Below are positions 33,946-42,261 of a stretch of 64,000 nt of DNA, one piece after another (within the stretch, counting starts at the first letter, position 1; the number at the start of each line of letters is the position of its first letter). Under the pieces are notes generated by a model. The model made no database searches. It saw only the letters and a list, made by a program, of their open reading frames with translations, and had not been told where the DNA came from. Origin of the DNA: Candidatus Gastranaerophilales bacterium (GTDB taxonomy: Bacteria > Cyanobacteriota > Vampirovibrionia > Gastranaerophilales > Gastranaerophilaceae); contig CAJUNK010000010.1 of the NCBI GenBank assembly GCA_910587815.1, positions 1 to 64,000 on the forward strand. The letters run 5' to 3'. The position numbers were made by a program, and so were the translations under genes.

Positions 33946-36900
33946 CTACATTATACGCTTTAATTGGCAATAAGCCTTAAATGAAGTTAGTTCTTTTTGA
34001 ATTGAATAATAATGCTTGTTTAAATTTAAATTATTTGCAATACTAAGGGCTTTTTCATAGGTTTTAATTGTGTTTTGAGCAACATCAAGTTTTCTTGATT
34101 GTTCTATCGTTGAAATAGAATCCTGCATAATATTTGCGCGCAGTTTGTATAATATCATCTGTAAAAATACAAGCTCATTTATATTTGCATCTTGAAAAGC
34201 AAGTTCTGAATAAGTTTTGGCGTTGTCTAATTCGCCTTTATTTAAATATGCTTTTGCCATAAGGGCTTGGAATAATACTTTAAAGAATGTGGAATTAATT
34301 TTAGTGCTTTCGCAAATATTTATAGCTTTTTCGCAAATTTCAATTGCTTTATCTGCCCCATTTGTCATCATGGTGGCTTTTGCGCTGATGTACCATGATA
34401 ATAATGCGCCCAGGGCAATTTTTTCTTTTGAAAACCAAGTCATTTCTTCTGCGCAAATTTCAAGAGATTTTAGTGCGTTTCCTTCTTCAAGTATTACAAA
34501 AGCAAGAAGTGTTTTTATTATATTTTTGCTGTAATTATCAGAACAATTATTTGCAAAAGTAACAGCTTCAAACATTTCATCTCTGATTTTTTCATCAAAA
34601 TCAGCCCTTAAAATTTTATTAAAGATATTTATTGTGTTCCATTTTGAAACCAATTTTGAATCATCAATTGCATAAGAAAAATCTTTTACAATAGATTGTA
34701 AAATTTCATCAGAAAGGTTTAAATACCCTTTGATAGTGTATGCATAGGCTGTTGCAAGTTTTAAATTTACAATTATTTTTGGTTCAAGAACTATTTTTTC
34801 TTTTTTCTTGTCCTTAAACACTTCTTTTTCAACAGCATCAATTAATTCAAATACAGCAGGATTTCCCTGGCTTGCAAGTGCTTCAATTAAAATAATATTA
34901 GCCTTTATCCAGGAATTGTAAATTTCTCTTAAATTTGAAAAATCATTCTTTTTTGGATGTTTTAGCCATTCCTGCAATGGCGGATTTATTTCAGAATTTA
35001 CAAGCGTGTTTATTTCTTCAAAATTTCCTGTATATAAAAGCGCTTCTGCCTTTCTTGTTTTAATTAAGGCGCGTTGCAGTTCATATTTTGGTTTATCAAA
35101 ATATTGTAAAACTGTATCTGCGGTTTCTATCACCGCAGGAAAATTTTGTATAAGCTTTAAACTATGGATTAAATACCCTGAAAGTTCTATTGTTTTTTCT
35201 TCTTCATCCCGGTTTTTTGCATGAATTAAAGCTGATGTTAAATAATCAACTGCTTCTTTTGGATTTTTAGAATATGTTAATTTTCCAAGCCTTTCAAATA
35301 TATTATTTTTAATATAAAAAGCATTGGGATGTTTCATTTCTTCTAGATTTGCAAGGCTTTGTTTTTGACACATAGTGTAAAATGCAACATCGCCAATGTA
35401 AGATGCTAATTTTAAATTAGCAGTCCAAAGGTCAAATGCAAGGGCTTTATCTCCTATTGTTTGTGCTAAAAGAGCCCTAATTGCAGGGGATGATACAGTT
35501 CTTTGGCACGTTTCTGCTAAAAGCTTTGCACTGTAAGGTTTGATGGAATCATCATTTTTTGCTTTTGAATAAATATGTGTCCAAATTAAAGTATTTTTAA
35601 ATCTGAAGATATTTTCGCTTCTTTTTGTGATATATCCCACTTTTTCAAGGTATGAAACAATTTTTATAAATGCTTCATCAGATAATTCAAAGACCGTCTG
35701 TAAAATTGATTTTGTAAATTTCCCGCCAAGAAGACTTGCTATGTTTAGGAATGAATAATAAGAAAGGTTATTTTCATTTAAAAATTTTAATCTTTCATCC
35801 AAAATTTCACCCAATGTTTGCGGTACAAAATAATTTTCTTCCCTTATATCATAGGCAAATTCTCTACCCTTTAAATATACTTTTTTTGTTTCAAGAAAAT
35901 GTTCTATAACCTGTTCTATGTAAGCAAAATTTCCTTGTGAATTTAAAATTATTTGGTTTGATATTTTTTCAGGCAAAACACTATAAGAACCAAGTCTTAA
36001 TTTTATATATTCTTTAATATCATCTATTTCATTTGCTGCTAGGTTTATGTTTAAAGTTGCATTCTTTGGCAGTTTATCAGAATTTATGTACATATTTAAA
36101 GAATGTTGATTTCTATAGCTTAATAAAAATTTTGCGCCCTGATTGAAGAAATCTTTGTTTGTTAAATATTTTAAAAACTCAAACGATGTTTCATCAATTA
36201 AATCAAAATCATCAATGATTAATACAAGTTTTGATTCGCCTCGAAGCGCCTCTAAAATATCTTTTATATCGCTGAAAGTTTTTTGTTTGTTTGCTAAAAT
36301 GTTTTCATAAAAATCTTCCCCTACAGGGTATACAAGATTTATTAAAACTTCTATTTTATCTGCGCTAAATGCAGCATTTTGTCCGTCTTTGTTCATAAAA
36401 GACAGGTTTTTTTGCAAAATATTTCTTAATTCCTTCACCCTTTTTTCATATTTTGAAGGAACAAAAGAAAGGTTGAATAATGATAATAATATATCCTGAA
36501 AAAGCCCTAAAGGTGTAATTTGCGTCAATGCACTGCAATGACCCTTTAAAACTAAAATATCAGTATCTTCGAGTTTTTTATAAAGTTTTTCCAATAAAAA
36601 GCTTTTTCCTGCTCCGCGGGGTGCATTTAAAGAAATCCCTTTTATTTCACTTGCAGGCTCGTTTAAAGTATCATAAATTAATTCAAGTGCAACATCTTCC
36701 TTTACGCTTTTAGATTGTGTAAATTCGGGTTTTTGGTCTAAAAATACCATTTTGTAAGAATCTGGCGAAATTTTAATCAAAGGAATTTCATCAGATAATA
36801 TTTTATAGGCAGCTTCTGATGTTATAATATCCTTTTCTATGCCATAATCCAATTGTTTTACAGGTGCATTGTGTTTTATTTCGCCTTCGCCTAAAACTGC

Positions 36901-37560
36901 AAATTTAAACGAAATATCTGCGCCCAATGTTTCATTTAAAATGAGGTTAAATTTAGAAAATTCTTCGCTAAATTTATTAACCTTTTCTAAAAAGCCTATT
37001 TTTTTAGAATAATTTATTTTAAAGTTTACAACATCTTCTTTTATAAAATCAGGCGTAACATTAAATGCTAATTTTATTGCGGTTTTAATATTTAATGTTA
37101 CTTTTTGTTTAAATTCTTCATCTTTGTATTTTTCAAAAACATGTTTTAAGGTAATAAAATCTATGTAAACACTTAATCTGACCGAAGATAATGTGGCATT
37201 TTTTTGAATTTTTGCATCTTTTTCTTCTTTTTTATCTTTTTTGTGGCCCCATCTATCTTCTTTTTTAATAGGCGCATCCTTTGGCTGAGCTTCAGGTTGA
37301 GCGTTTTTAATATTTTGCAGTGTTTCTTCATCTTCCTTAAAATGGTAGAAACATTTTCTGCAATGGGTGGATGAAACATAATTTGCACTGTTGCATTCAG
37401 GGCAAAATTTTACAAAAACAAATCCACATTTTTTGCATGATGAACTACCCATTTTAATTTGGCTTTTGCATCTTGGGCATTCAAAAACCAGCCTCAATTT
37501 GCATTTTGGGCATACAGTGTCTTTAGGACTTATTTCACTTTTACACTTTGGACAGTTCAC
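33946..37560 (-). CDS. Zinc-ribbon STAND-type ATPase with TPR-rich C-terminus
   Basis: 1204 residues. Three consecutive C-x2-C...C-x2-C zinc ribbons occupy residues 3-70 (Cys3/6/17/20, 28/31/42/45, 53/56/67/70). A region (~130-290) resembles a degenerate class III nucleotide cyclase domain. An AAA/STAND NTPase follows, with Walker A NAPRGAGKSFLLE near residue 317 and Walker B VLIIDDFDLID near 447, then a winged-helix region and ~600 residues of helical TPR-like repeats. The order cyclase-like, ATPase, TPR is that of the large adenylate cyclase/AAA_16 regulators, with zinc ribbons added in front. A signalling or stress-sensing role is likely. No cyclase catalytic aspartates could be assigned. 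No partner gene is adjacent. Confidence 0.78.
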   Translation of the reverse strand: MNCPKCKSEISPKDTVCPKCKLRLVFECPRCKSQIKMGSSSCKKCGFVFVKFCPECNSANYVSSTHCRKCFYHFKEDEETLQNIKNAQPEAQPKDAPIKKEDRWGHKKDKKEEKDAKIQKNATLSSVRLSVYIDFITLKHVFEKYKDEEFKQKVTLNIKTAIKLAFNVTPDFIKEDVVNFKINYSKKIGFLEKVNKFSEEFSKFNLILNETLGADISFKFAVLGEGEIKHNAPVKQLDYGIEKDIITSEAAYKILSDEIPLIKISPDSYKMVFLDQKPEFTQSKSVKEDVALELIYDTLNEPASEIKGISLNAPRGAGKSFLLEKLYKKLEDTDILVLKGHCSALTQITPLGLFQDILLSLFNLSFVPSKYEKRVKELRNILQKNLSFMNKDGQNAAFSADKIEVLINLVYPVGEDFYENILANKQKTFSDIKDILEALRGESKLVLIIDDFDLIDETSFEFLKYLTNKDFFNQGAKFLLSYRNQHSLNMYINSDKLPKNATLNINLAANEIDDIKEYIKLRLGSYSVLPEKISNQIILNSQGNFAYIEQVIEHFLETKKVYLKGREFAYDIREENYFVPQTLGEILDERLKFLNENNLSYYSFLNIASLLGGKFTKSILQTVFELSDEAFIKIVSYLEKVGYITKRSENIFRFKNTLIWTHIYSKAKNDDSIKPYSAKLLAETCQRTVSSPAIRALLAQTIGDKALAFDLWTANLKLASYIGDVAFYTMCQKQSLANLEEMKHPNAFYIKNNIFERLGKLTYSKNPKEAVDYLTSALIHAKNRDEEEKTIELSGYLIHSLKLIQNFPAVIETADTVLQYFDKPKYELQRALIKTRKAEALLYTGNFEEINTLVNSEINPPLQEWLKHPKKNDFSNLREIYNSWIKANIILIEALASQGNPAVFELIDAVEKEVFKDKKKEKIVLEPKIIVNLKLATAYAYTIKGYLNLSDEILQSIVKDFSYAIDDSKLVSKWNTINIFNKILRADFDEKIRDEMFEAVTFANNCSDNYSKNIIKTLLAFVILEEGNALKSLEICAEEMTWFSKEKIALGALLSWYISAKATMMTNGADKAIEICEKAINICESTKINSTFFKVLFQALMAKAYLNKGELDNAKTYSELAFQDANINELVFLQMILYKLRANIMQDSISTIEQSRKLDVAQNTIKTYEKALSIANNLNLNKHYYSIQKELTSFKAYCQLKRIM

Positions 37561-37742
37561 TTTTCTTTCAATTTATTTCTAACTTAACATTTCTTATTAT
37601 ATTATAATCTTTAATTTAGTCCAGTGAAACTATCCTAAAATCAACCGTATGGGCTAGTTCCTTTGAAAAATATGTTGGTTTCTTTTAAATATTTTGTGCA
37701 TAAATTGTTTTAAAAAAGCAAAAAAAGTGCTAAATTAAGCTT

Positions 37743-38450
37743 ATGAATTTAGGAGTAAATATTGACCATGTTGCAACTTTAAGAAACGCAAGAGGCGGAA
37801 TTGAGCCAAGTGTTCTTGATGCTGCATTGATTTGCGAAATGGCAGGTGCTACAGCTATTACTGTGCATTTAAGAGAAGATAGGCGCCATATTAAAGATGA
37901 TGATGTTTTAACATTAAAAAAGCATTTAAAAGCAAAGATTAATCTAGAAATGGCTGCAACTGATGAAATGCAGGAAATTGCTATGTCCGTTATTCCTTAT
38001 TCTTGCTGTATTGTGCCTGAAAAAAGACAGGAATTAACAACAGAAGGTGGTTTGGATGTTATTTCTAAAAAAGATAGAATCAAAACATTGATAGATGCAC
38101 TGCATTCAAAAAATATCATTGTAAGTTTATTTATAGACCCTGATTTAACACAAATTAAGGCCGCATCTGATATTGGGGCAGATTATATAGAACTTCACAC
38201 AGGTTCTTTTTCAAATGCTTTTGGTAAAGATAATGAAATAATTGAATTTAATAAATTAAAAGATGGTGCAAAATATGCACAAAGTCTTGGTTTAAAAGTA
38301 AACGCAGGCCATGGACTGAATTATGAAAATGTGGCTTTGATGAATAAAATTGACGGGCTTTGTGAATTAAATATTGGGCATTCTATTATCTCAAGAGCTA
38401 TTTTTGTTGGTCTTGAGATGGCTGTAAAAGAAATGATAGAGCTGATTTAG
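37743..38450 (+). CDS. pdxJ: Pyridoxine 5'-phosphate synthase
   Basis: 235 residues, full length. LGVNIDHVATLRNARGG, AGATAITVHLREDRRHI, INLEMAATDEM, CCIVPEKRQELTTEGGLDV, SLFIDPD, IELHTGSFSN and VNAGHGLNYENV are the PdxJ blocks, with the catalytic Glu and His residues. It condenses 1-deoxyxylulose 5-phosphate with 3-amino-2-oxopropyl phosphate to form PNP. It suggests DXP-dependent vitamin B6 synthesis. It is followed within 0.6 kb by yggS, a PLP-homeostasis gene. Confidence 0.97.
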   Translation: MNLGVNIDHVATLRNARGGIEPSVLDAALICEMAGATAITVHLREDRRHIKDDDVLTLKKHLKAKINLEMAATDEMQEIAMSVIPYSCCIVPEKRQELTTEGGLDVISKKDRIKTLIDALHSKNIIVSLFIDPDLTQIKAASDIGADYIELHTGSFSNAFGKDNEIIEFNKLKDGAKYAQSLGLKVNAGHGLNYENVALMNKIDGLCELNIGHSIISRAIFVGLEMAVKEMIELI

Positions 38451-38529
38451 GTTTTAATTTTAGATAACAGTATTCCAGCAAGTCGTCATCCTGAACACTG
38501 CCTGTTATTACGAGGAGTACATCCCCTTT

Positions 38530-38560
38530 GTCATTGCGAGCGAAGCGCGGCAATCCAGAA
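38530..38560. repeat. REP-like palindromic element
   Basis: GTCATTGCGAGCGAAGCGCGGCAATCCAGAA contains ATTGC (38533-38537) pairing with GCAAT (38550-38554) around a GC-rich centre. This ATTGCGAGCGAAGCGCGGCAAT-type core is a widespread interspersed bacterial repeat. Its base composition is well above that of its surroundings. One copy is seen in the window. Confidence 0.55.
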
Positions 38561-38973
38561 TATCGAGCCATTCAATATTAATTTTATACAGGTGGTTGCC
38601 CGTTCATATAACATCTAAGCTCATCTTTTAATGCTCGCAAACTCGTCGGCGCTCATATTCTAATCAGGTTCGCGCCTTCCTCAAACATACTCGCTTTATA
38701 AATTCACATAAGATGTTATTATTCACTATGCTTTACTGTATAAAATTCAATATTGAAGGCTATATGCTTTTGTATATTTTCTTAAACTTTTTAAATGTTC
38801 CTCCATGCCAAAATTTAAAAAGGCATGCCAATTTTCTGCTACACATGTCATGAAATATATAAAAAATCTATATTTATTAAGCAATGTTAAGAAAGTTAAA
38901 AATGTCAAAATCATGTCAGGATGCATGTTTTAGCATGTTGATTTATTCAACAAATAAATTAATAAACTAATTG

Positions 38974-39002
38974 TTGTCATGTGTCATGTGAACAATTATA
39001 AT
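38974..39002 (+). promoter_or_regulatory. Sigma-70-type promoter of yggS-sepF
   Basis: TTGTCA (38974-38979), a 17-bp spacer and TATAAT (38997-39002), about 60 bp before the GTG start of yggS. The spacer begins with two tandem TGTCATG 7-mers (38975-38988), a possible regulator site. Confidence 0.65.
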
Positions 39003-39061
39003 TATTTTGAGCTTGGAGGTATAAGCTTATAATTACATAGCTTAAAAGGCGATGGAAAAAA

Positions 39062-39706
39062 GTGCATACAAAGATTTCTGAAAATCTTAATCGTATTTTG
39101 ACATTTGCAAGTAAGTATAATCCGCTTATTATCGCTGTATCAAAATATTATACAGTGAATGAAATGAGAGAGGCATATTCTTTGGGATTAAATAATTTTG
39201 GGGAAAATCGGGTGCTTGATGCAATTGAAAAAATCAACTTATTAGAGGAGGAAATCACTTCAAATTCGCATTATCATTTGATAGGACACTTGCAAAGCAA
39301 TAAAATCAAAAAAGCAATTGGTGTGTTTGATTATATTCATTCGGTTGATTCTATTGAACTTGCAATGGGGATTGATAATGTTGCCAAACAAAAAGGGATT
39401 GTTCAAAAAATCCTAATCCAGGTAAACAATGCAAATGAGGCCCAAAAGTTTGGCATAGCACCTTCTCAAATAGAAGAAATGATCACAAAAATTGCATCAT
39501 TAAAAAACGTTTCTCTTGAAGGGTTGATGACAATTGCGCCCTTGAGTGACGATACAAATTTATTGAAAAGGCTTTTTGATGAAATGTATAAATTAAAAGA
39601 GTTATATCATCTAAAAGAACTTTCAATGGGAATGAGCAATGATTATAAAATTGCGCTGGATTGCGGCGCAACAATGATAAGACTTGGTAGAACATTATTT
39701 GAATAA
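39062..39706 (+). CDS. YggS/PLPBP-family PLP homeostasis protein
   Basis: 214 residues, beginning at GTG; the nearby ATG out of frame runs into a stop at once. Alanine-racemase-like barrel fold with the PLP lysine in IIAVSKYYTVNEMREAY, then NNFGENRVLDA, YHLIGHLQSNKIKKA, VDSIELAMGIDNVAK, GLMTIAP and SMGMSNDYKIALDCGATMIRLGRTLF. It binds PLP and buffers vitamin B6 and amino-acid pools without known catalysis. Located just before sepF, an arrangement shared by Cyanobacteria and Gram-positives. Confidence 0.96.
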   Translation: MHTKISENLNRILTFASKYNPLIIAVSKYYTVNEMREAYSLGLNNFGENRVLDAIEKINLLEEEITSNSHYHLIGHLQSNKIKKAIGVFDYIHSVDSIELAMGIDNVAKQKGIVQKILIQVNNANEAQKFGIAPSQIEEMITKIASLKNVSLEGLMTIAPLSDDTNLLKRLFDEMYKLKELYHLKELSMGMSNDYKIALDCGATMIRLGRTLFE

Positions 39707-39724
39707 AATTAGGAGGATAAGGCA

Positions 39725-40249
39725 TTGACCGGAGTTTCAAACACAATAAATAACATTGTTAAATTTTTAACATCGCCATTTGAAAGCGGCAAAGAAGAAG
39801 ATGATTTATTTACAGGTCTTCAGGATGAATTTAGTACAGACTATGCAACAGACAGGAATGCAGCATTAATGCCAGAATTTAAACAGCCAACACCATCATA
39901 TAGACATGAAAGAAAAGTGATTTCTATGCCATCTCGTGGTTATGAAGGTGAACCTAGAGGATATGAAGTAATTGTATTTGAACCCAGGTCTTATAATGAA
40001 TCCAAGCAAATTGCAGAAGCATTAAAGGAAAAGAAAACTGTAATTTTAAACCTTCAGCTTTTAGATAGAGAACAATCTCAAAGAGTTGTAGATTTTCTTT
40101 GCGGTTGTACTTATGCTCTTGGCGGAGACCAAAGAAAAATTGGCGAATGCGTATTTATTTTTACTCCGGATAATATAAATCTGTCTCAAGAGATGGTAAG
40201 TTCAAAATTATCAAGAGATGCATTGTGGAATGCACCACAATCAAACTAA
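39725..40249 (+). CDS. sepF: Cell division protein SepF
   Basis: 174 residues. The start is a TTG at 39725, fixed by AGGAGG eight bases upstream. An N-terminal membrane-binding helix (NTINNIVKFLTSPF) and acidic linker lead to the C-terminal SepF domain: YEVIVFEPRSYNESKQIAEALKEKKTVILNL, LLDREQSQRVVDFLCGCTYALGGDQRKIGECVFIFTP. It anchors FtsZ to the membrane and forms rings at the septum. Typical of Cyanobacteria, Firmicutes and Actinobacteria, absent from Proteobacteria. Confidence 0.96.
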   Translation: MTGVSNTINNIVKFLTSPFESGKEEDDLFTGLQDEFSTDYATDRNAALMPEFKQPTPSYRHERKVISMPSRGYEGEPRGYEVIVFEPRSYNESKQIAEALKEKKTVILNLQLLDREQSQRVVDFLCGCTYALGGDQRKIGECVFIFTPDNINLSQEMVSSKLSRDALWNAPQSN

Positions 40250-40295
40250 ATAAAATTACTAAACAAAACGGAGTTTAGGATTTAGGAGAAATTTT

Positions 40296-40343
40296 AACGC
40301 CCATAAATGATAGCTTTTTTGCTTGAAATGGGCGTTTTTATTT
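40296..40343 (+). terminator. Terminator after sepF
   Basis: AACGCCCAT (40296-40304) pairs with ATGGGCGTT (40328-40336), followed by TTTTATTTTT. It closes the yggS-sepF unit. Confidence 0.8.
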
Positions 40344-40459
40344 TTAAAATAAATTTTTACTCTGTTTTTATATTTACATATTTGCCCGCATATATTTTTT
40401 GTAATAATATTTGTTGTATAGAAATTAGTTTTTACTTTGGGAGAAAAAGGTATTAAATT

Positions 40460-41734
40460 ATGAAAATTTTAAAGAATTTATTTGCCGCATTCGCCTTTTT
40501 AAGTTTTTTTGCATCTGCTGCTTTTGCTGCTGATATAAAAGATGTGACTGATACTTATTGGGCAAATGCTGAAATCAATGAAATGGTTTCAAAAGATGTT
40601 ATGCAGTTGGATGAAAATTCTAATTTTAACCCTGAAGGTACTGTAACCAGAGGTGATTTTGTAAAGATGCTTACAAAAACCTTGGGGCATGATAATAATG
40701 AAGTTAAAGTTCAAAATCCTTATACTGATATTAATGTGCTTACTAAAAATTATGAAGCCATTATGAAATCTGAAGAATTAGGCCTTGTATATGGATATCC
40801 TGATAAAACATTTAAACCTGAACGTGAAATGATAAAAGCAGAAGTAACATCTGTTATGAGTCATATTACAAAAAATGTTGATGCAGATAGCAGTGTTTTA
40901 GAAGATTTTTCTGATATAAATCTAATTCCTGCCTGGGCTAAAAAATCTTATGAAAAAGCAGTGAAATTGAATCTTTATGTTAACTATCCAGATGGTTTGA
41001 AATTTGAACCGCAAAGAAATATTACAAGGGCTGAAACTGCGGTATTGCTTGCAAAATTAGCTAAAACTTTAACAATGGTAAAAGATGAATATGTTGCACA
41101 AGAAACTCTTGAAAAAACTTTAAGTGTTGAGCATTTAAATATTCACAAAGATGCAGAATCAAATATTGTAACTGTTACAAACCTTAGAAAAGTTATATCA
41201 TCAGGTAATATTTTGAAAACAGAATTTTATGAAAGCTATAAATCAAAAGATTCCAATGAAGGCGATAATGTAGTTTTCACAGTTAGAAACGATGTAGTAA
41301 CTGATGAAGGCACAACTGTTGTTCCTGCAAATACTAAACTTTATGCAACTGTTGAAGAAATTGTTGAGCCAAAATGGTTTAACAAAAATGGTGAAGTAAA
41401 GGTTAGATTTACAAGAATGGAACTTCCTGATGGCAGAGCAACGGATGTGAGCGGATATATTCATAATAACCGTGATGGCTATTTAAGAGAAAACCGCTGG
41501 AAGAAACTGATTGCTTATACAATAGGCGGCGCTGCAATAGGTACTGGTGCCGGTATGGCAGTTGGCATACCAACAGATGAAGTTGGTGCAGGCTTTGCAA
41601 TCGGTACATCAGCTGGTGCAGGTGCAGGGCTTATTGGCGGCCTTGTTACAAAAGGTTTAAACTATTCTGCAAGAGCAGGTGAAACAGTTTATATTAAGCT
41701 TTTAGAAGATGTAAGCATTAGTGAAGACTTATAA
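40460..41734 (+). CDS. Exported SLH-domain protein with glycine-zipper C-terminus
   Basis: 424 residues. Signal peptide MKILKNLFAAFAFLSFFASAAFA|A. Three SLH-like repeats follow: DVTDTYWANAEINEMVSKDVM..FNPEGTVTRGDFVKML; AIMKSEELGLVYGYPDKTFKPEREMIKAEV; and PAWAKKSYEKAVKLNLYVNYPDGLKFEPQRNITRAETAVLL. The second half contains PANTKLYATVEEIV, MELPDGRATDVSGY and a Gly-rich hydrophobic stretch (GGAAIGTGAGMAVGI; GAGAGLIGGLVTKG). The end, AGETVYIKLLEDV, matches the module in the gene at 10190. SLH domains tether proteins to peptidoglycan-linked polymers; the C-terminus probably inserts in or spans the outer membrane. Own terminator. Confidence 0.88.
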   Translation: MKILKNLFAAFAFLSFFASAAFAADIKDVTDTYWANAEINEMVSKDVMQLDENSNFNPEGTVTRGDFVKMLTKTLGHDNNEVKVQNPYTDINVLTKNYEAIMKSEELGLVYGYPDKTFKPEREMIKAEVTSVMSHITKNVDADSSVLEDFSDINLIPAWAKKSYEKAVKLNLYVNYPDGLKFEPQRNITRAETAVLLAKLAKTLTMVKDEYVAQETLEKTLSVEHLNIHKDAESNIVTVTNLRKVISSGNILKTEFYESYKSKDSNEGDNVVFTVRNDVVTDEGTTVVPANTKLYATVEEIVEPKWFNKNGEVKVRFTRMELPDGRATDVSGYIHNNRDGYLRENRWKKLIAYTIGGAAIGTGAGMAVGIPTDEVGAGFAIGTSAGAGAGLIGGLVTKGLNYSARAGETVYIKLLEDVSISEDL

Positions 41735-41761
41735 TTTTAATCTACAGAAATAAAATATTGT

Positions 41762-41793
41762 GCGGATAATTTAATATGATTATCCGCTTTTTA
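41762..41793 (+). terminator. Terminator after the SLH-domain gene
   Basis: GCGGATAAT (41762-41770) and ATTATCCGC (41779-41787) form a perfect 9-bp stem followed by TTTTTATT. Confidence 0.88.
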
Positions 41794-41834
41794 TTACAAT
41801 TTGTATACATTTTATTGCCTGCCTTGTTCATAAT

Positions 41835-41863
41835 TTGCAAATTTATCATGTGCTTAGTATAAT
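41835..41863 (+). promoter_or_regulatory. Promoter of acpP
   Basis: TTGCAA (41835-41840), a 17-bp spacer and TATAAT (41858-41863), 48 bp before the acpP ATG. Confidence 0.65.
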
Positions 41864-41911
41864 CGGTAATGTTAGTTAGTATTATTTAATTTTAATGAGG
41901 TGAAGGTAAAA

Positions 41912-42145
41912 ATGAGCACATTAGAAAGAGTAAAAAAAGTTGTAGTTGATCAATTAAGCGTTGATGAAAATCTTGTAACTCCACAAGCAAGCTTTACAAA
42001 TGATTTAGGCGCTGATTCATTAGATACAGTTGAATTAGTAATGGCTTTTGAAGAAGAATTCGGTTGCGAAATTCCTGATGAAGAAGCTGAAAAAATCGCT
42101 ACTGTACAAGATGCTGTAGATTATATCGACGCTCACCTAAACTAG
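41912..42145 (+). CDS. acpP: Acyl carrier protein
   Basis: 77 residues from the ATG at 41912 (GAGGTG lies upstream; an in-frame GTG four codons earlier is part of that site). The phosphopantetheine serine is Ser36 in GADSLDTVELVMAFEEEF; acidic four-helix bundle with EIPDEEAEKIATVQDAVDYI. It carries acyl chains for fatty-acid and lipid A synthesis (FabF, FabZ, LpxA, LpxD in this window) and is activated by AcpS, encoded at 51324. Directly precedes fabF. Confidence 0.98.
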   Translation: MSTLERVKKVVVDQLSVDENLVTPQASFTNDLGADSLDTVELVMAFEEEFGCEIPDEEAEKIATVQDAVDYIDAHLN

Positions 42146-42261
42146 GCTTAAAAAGGTTTTATTTGGGAACATCCTGCTTTTAATCATTGTATTTGTAGGA
42201 TTTTCCCTTATTTAACTTTATTTTACCCTTGAGTTTATGAATTAAAGGAAAAATTATTAAA

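Larger units (their letters stand above)
38451..39061. other. 610-bp intergenic region between pdxJ and yggS
   Basis: No convincing gene. From left to right it holds a palindromic REP-like element (38530-38560), a GC-richer stretch near 38640-38700 (GCTCGCAAACTCGTCGGCGC), an AT-rich stretch with scattered TGTCATG motifs, and the yggS promoter. A 42-codon frame at 38805-38933 has no ribosome-binding site. Confidence 0.6.

Noticed and set aside
38805..38933. 42-codon frame between pdxJ and yggS
   Set aside because: No ribosome-binding site, Lys/Asn-rich composition expected of AT-rich DNA, and it overlaps scattered repeat motifs.
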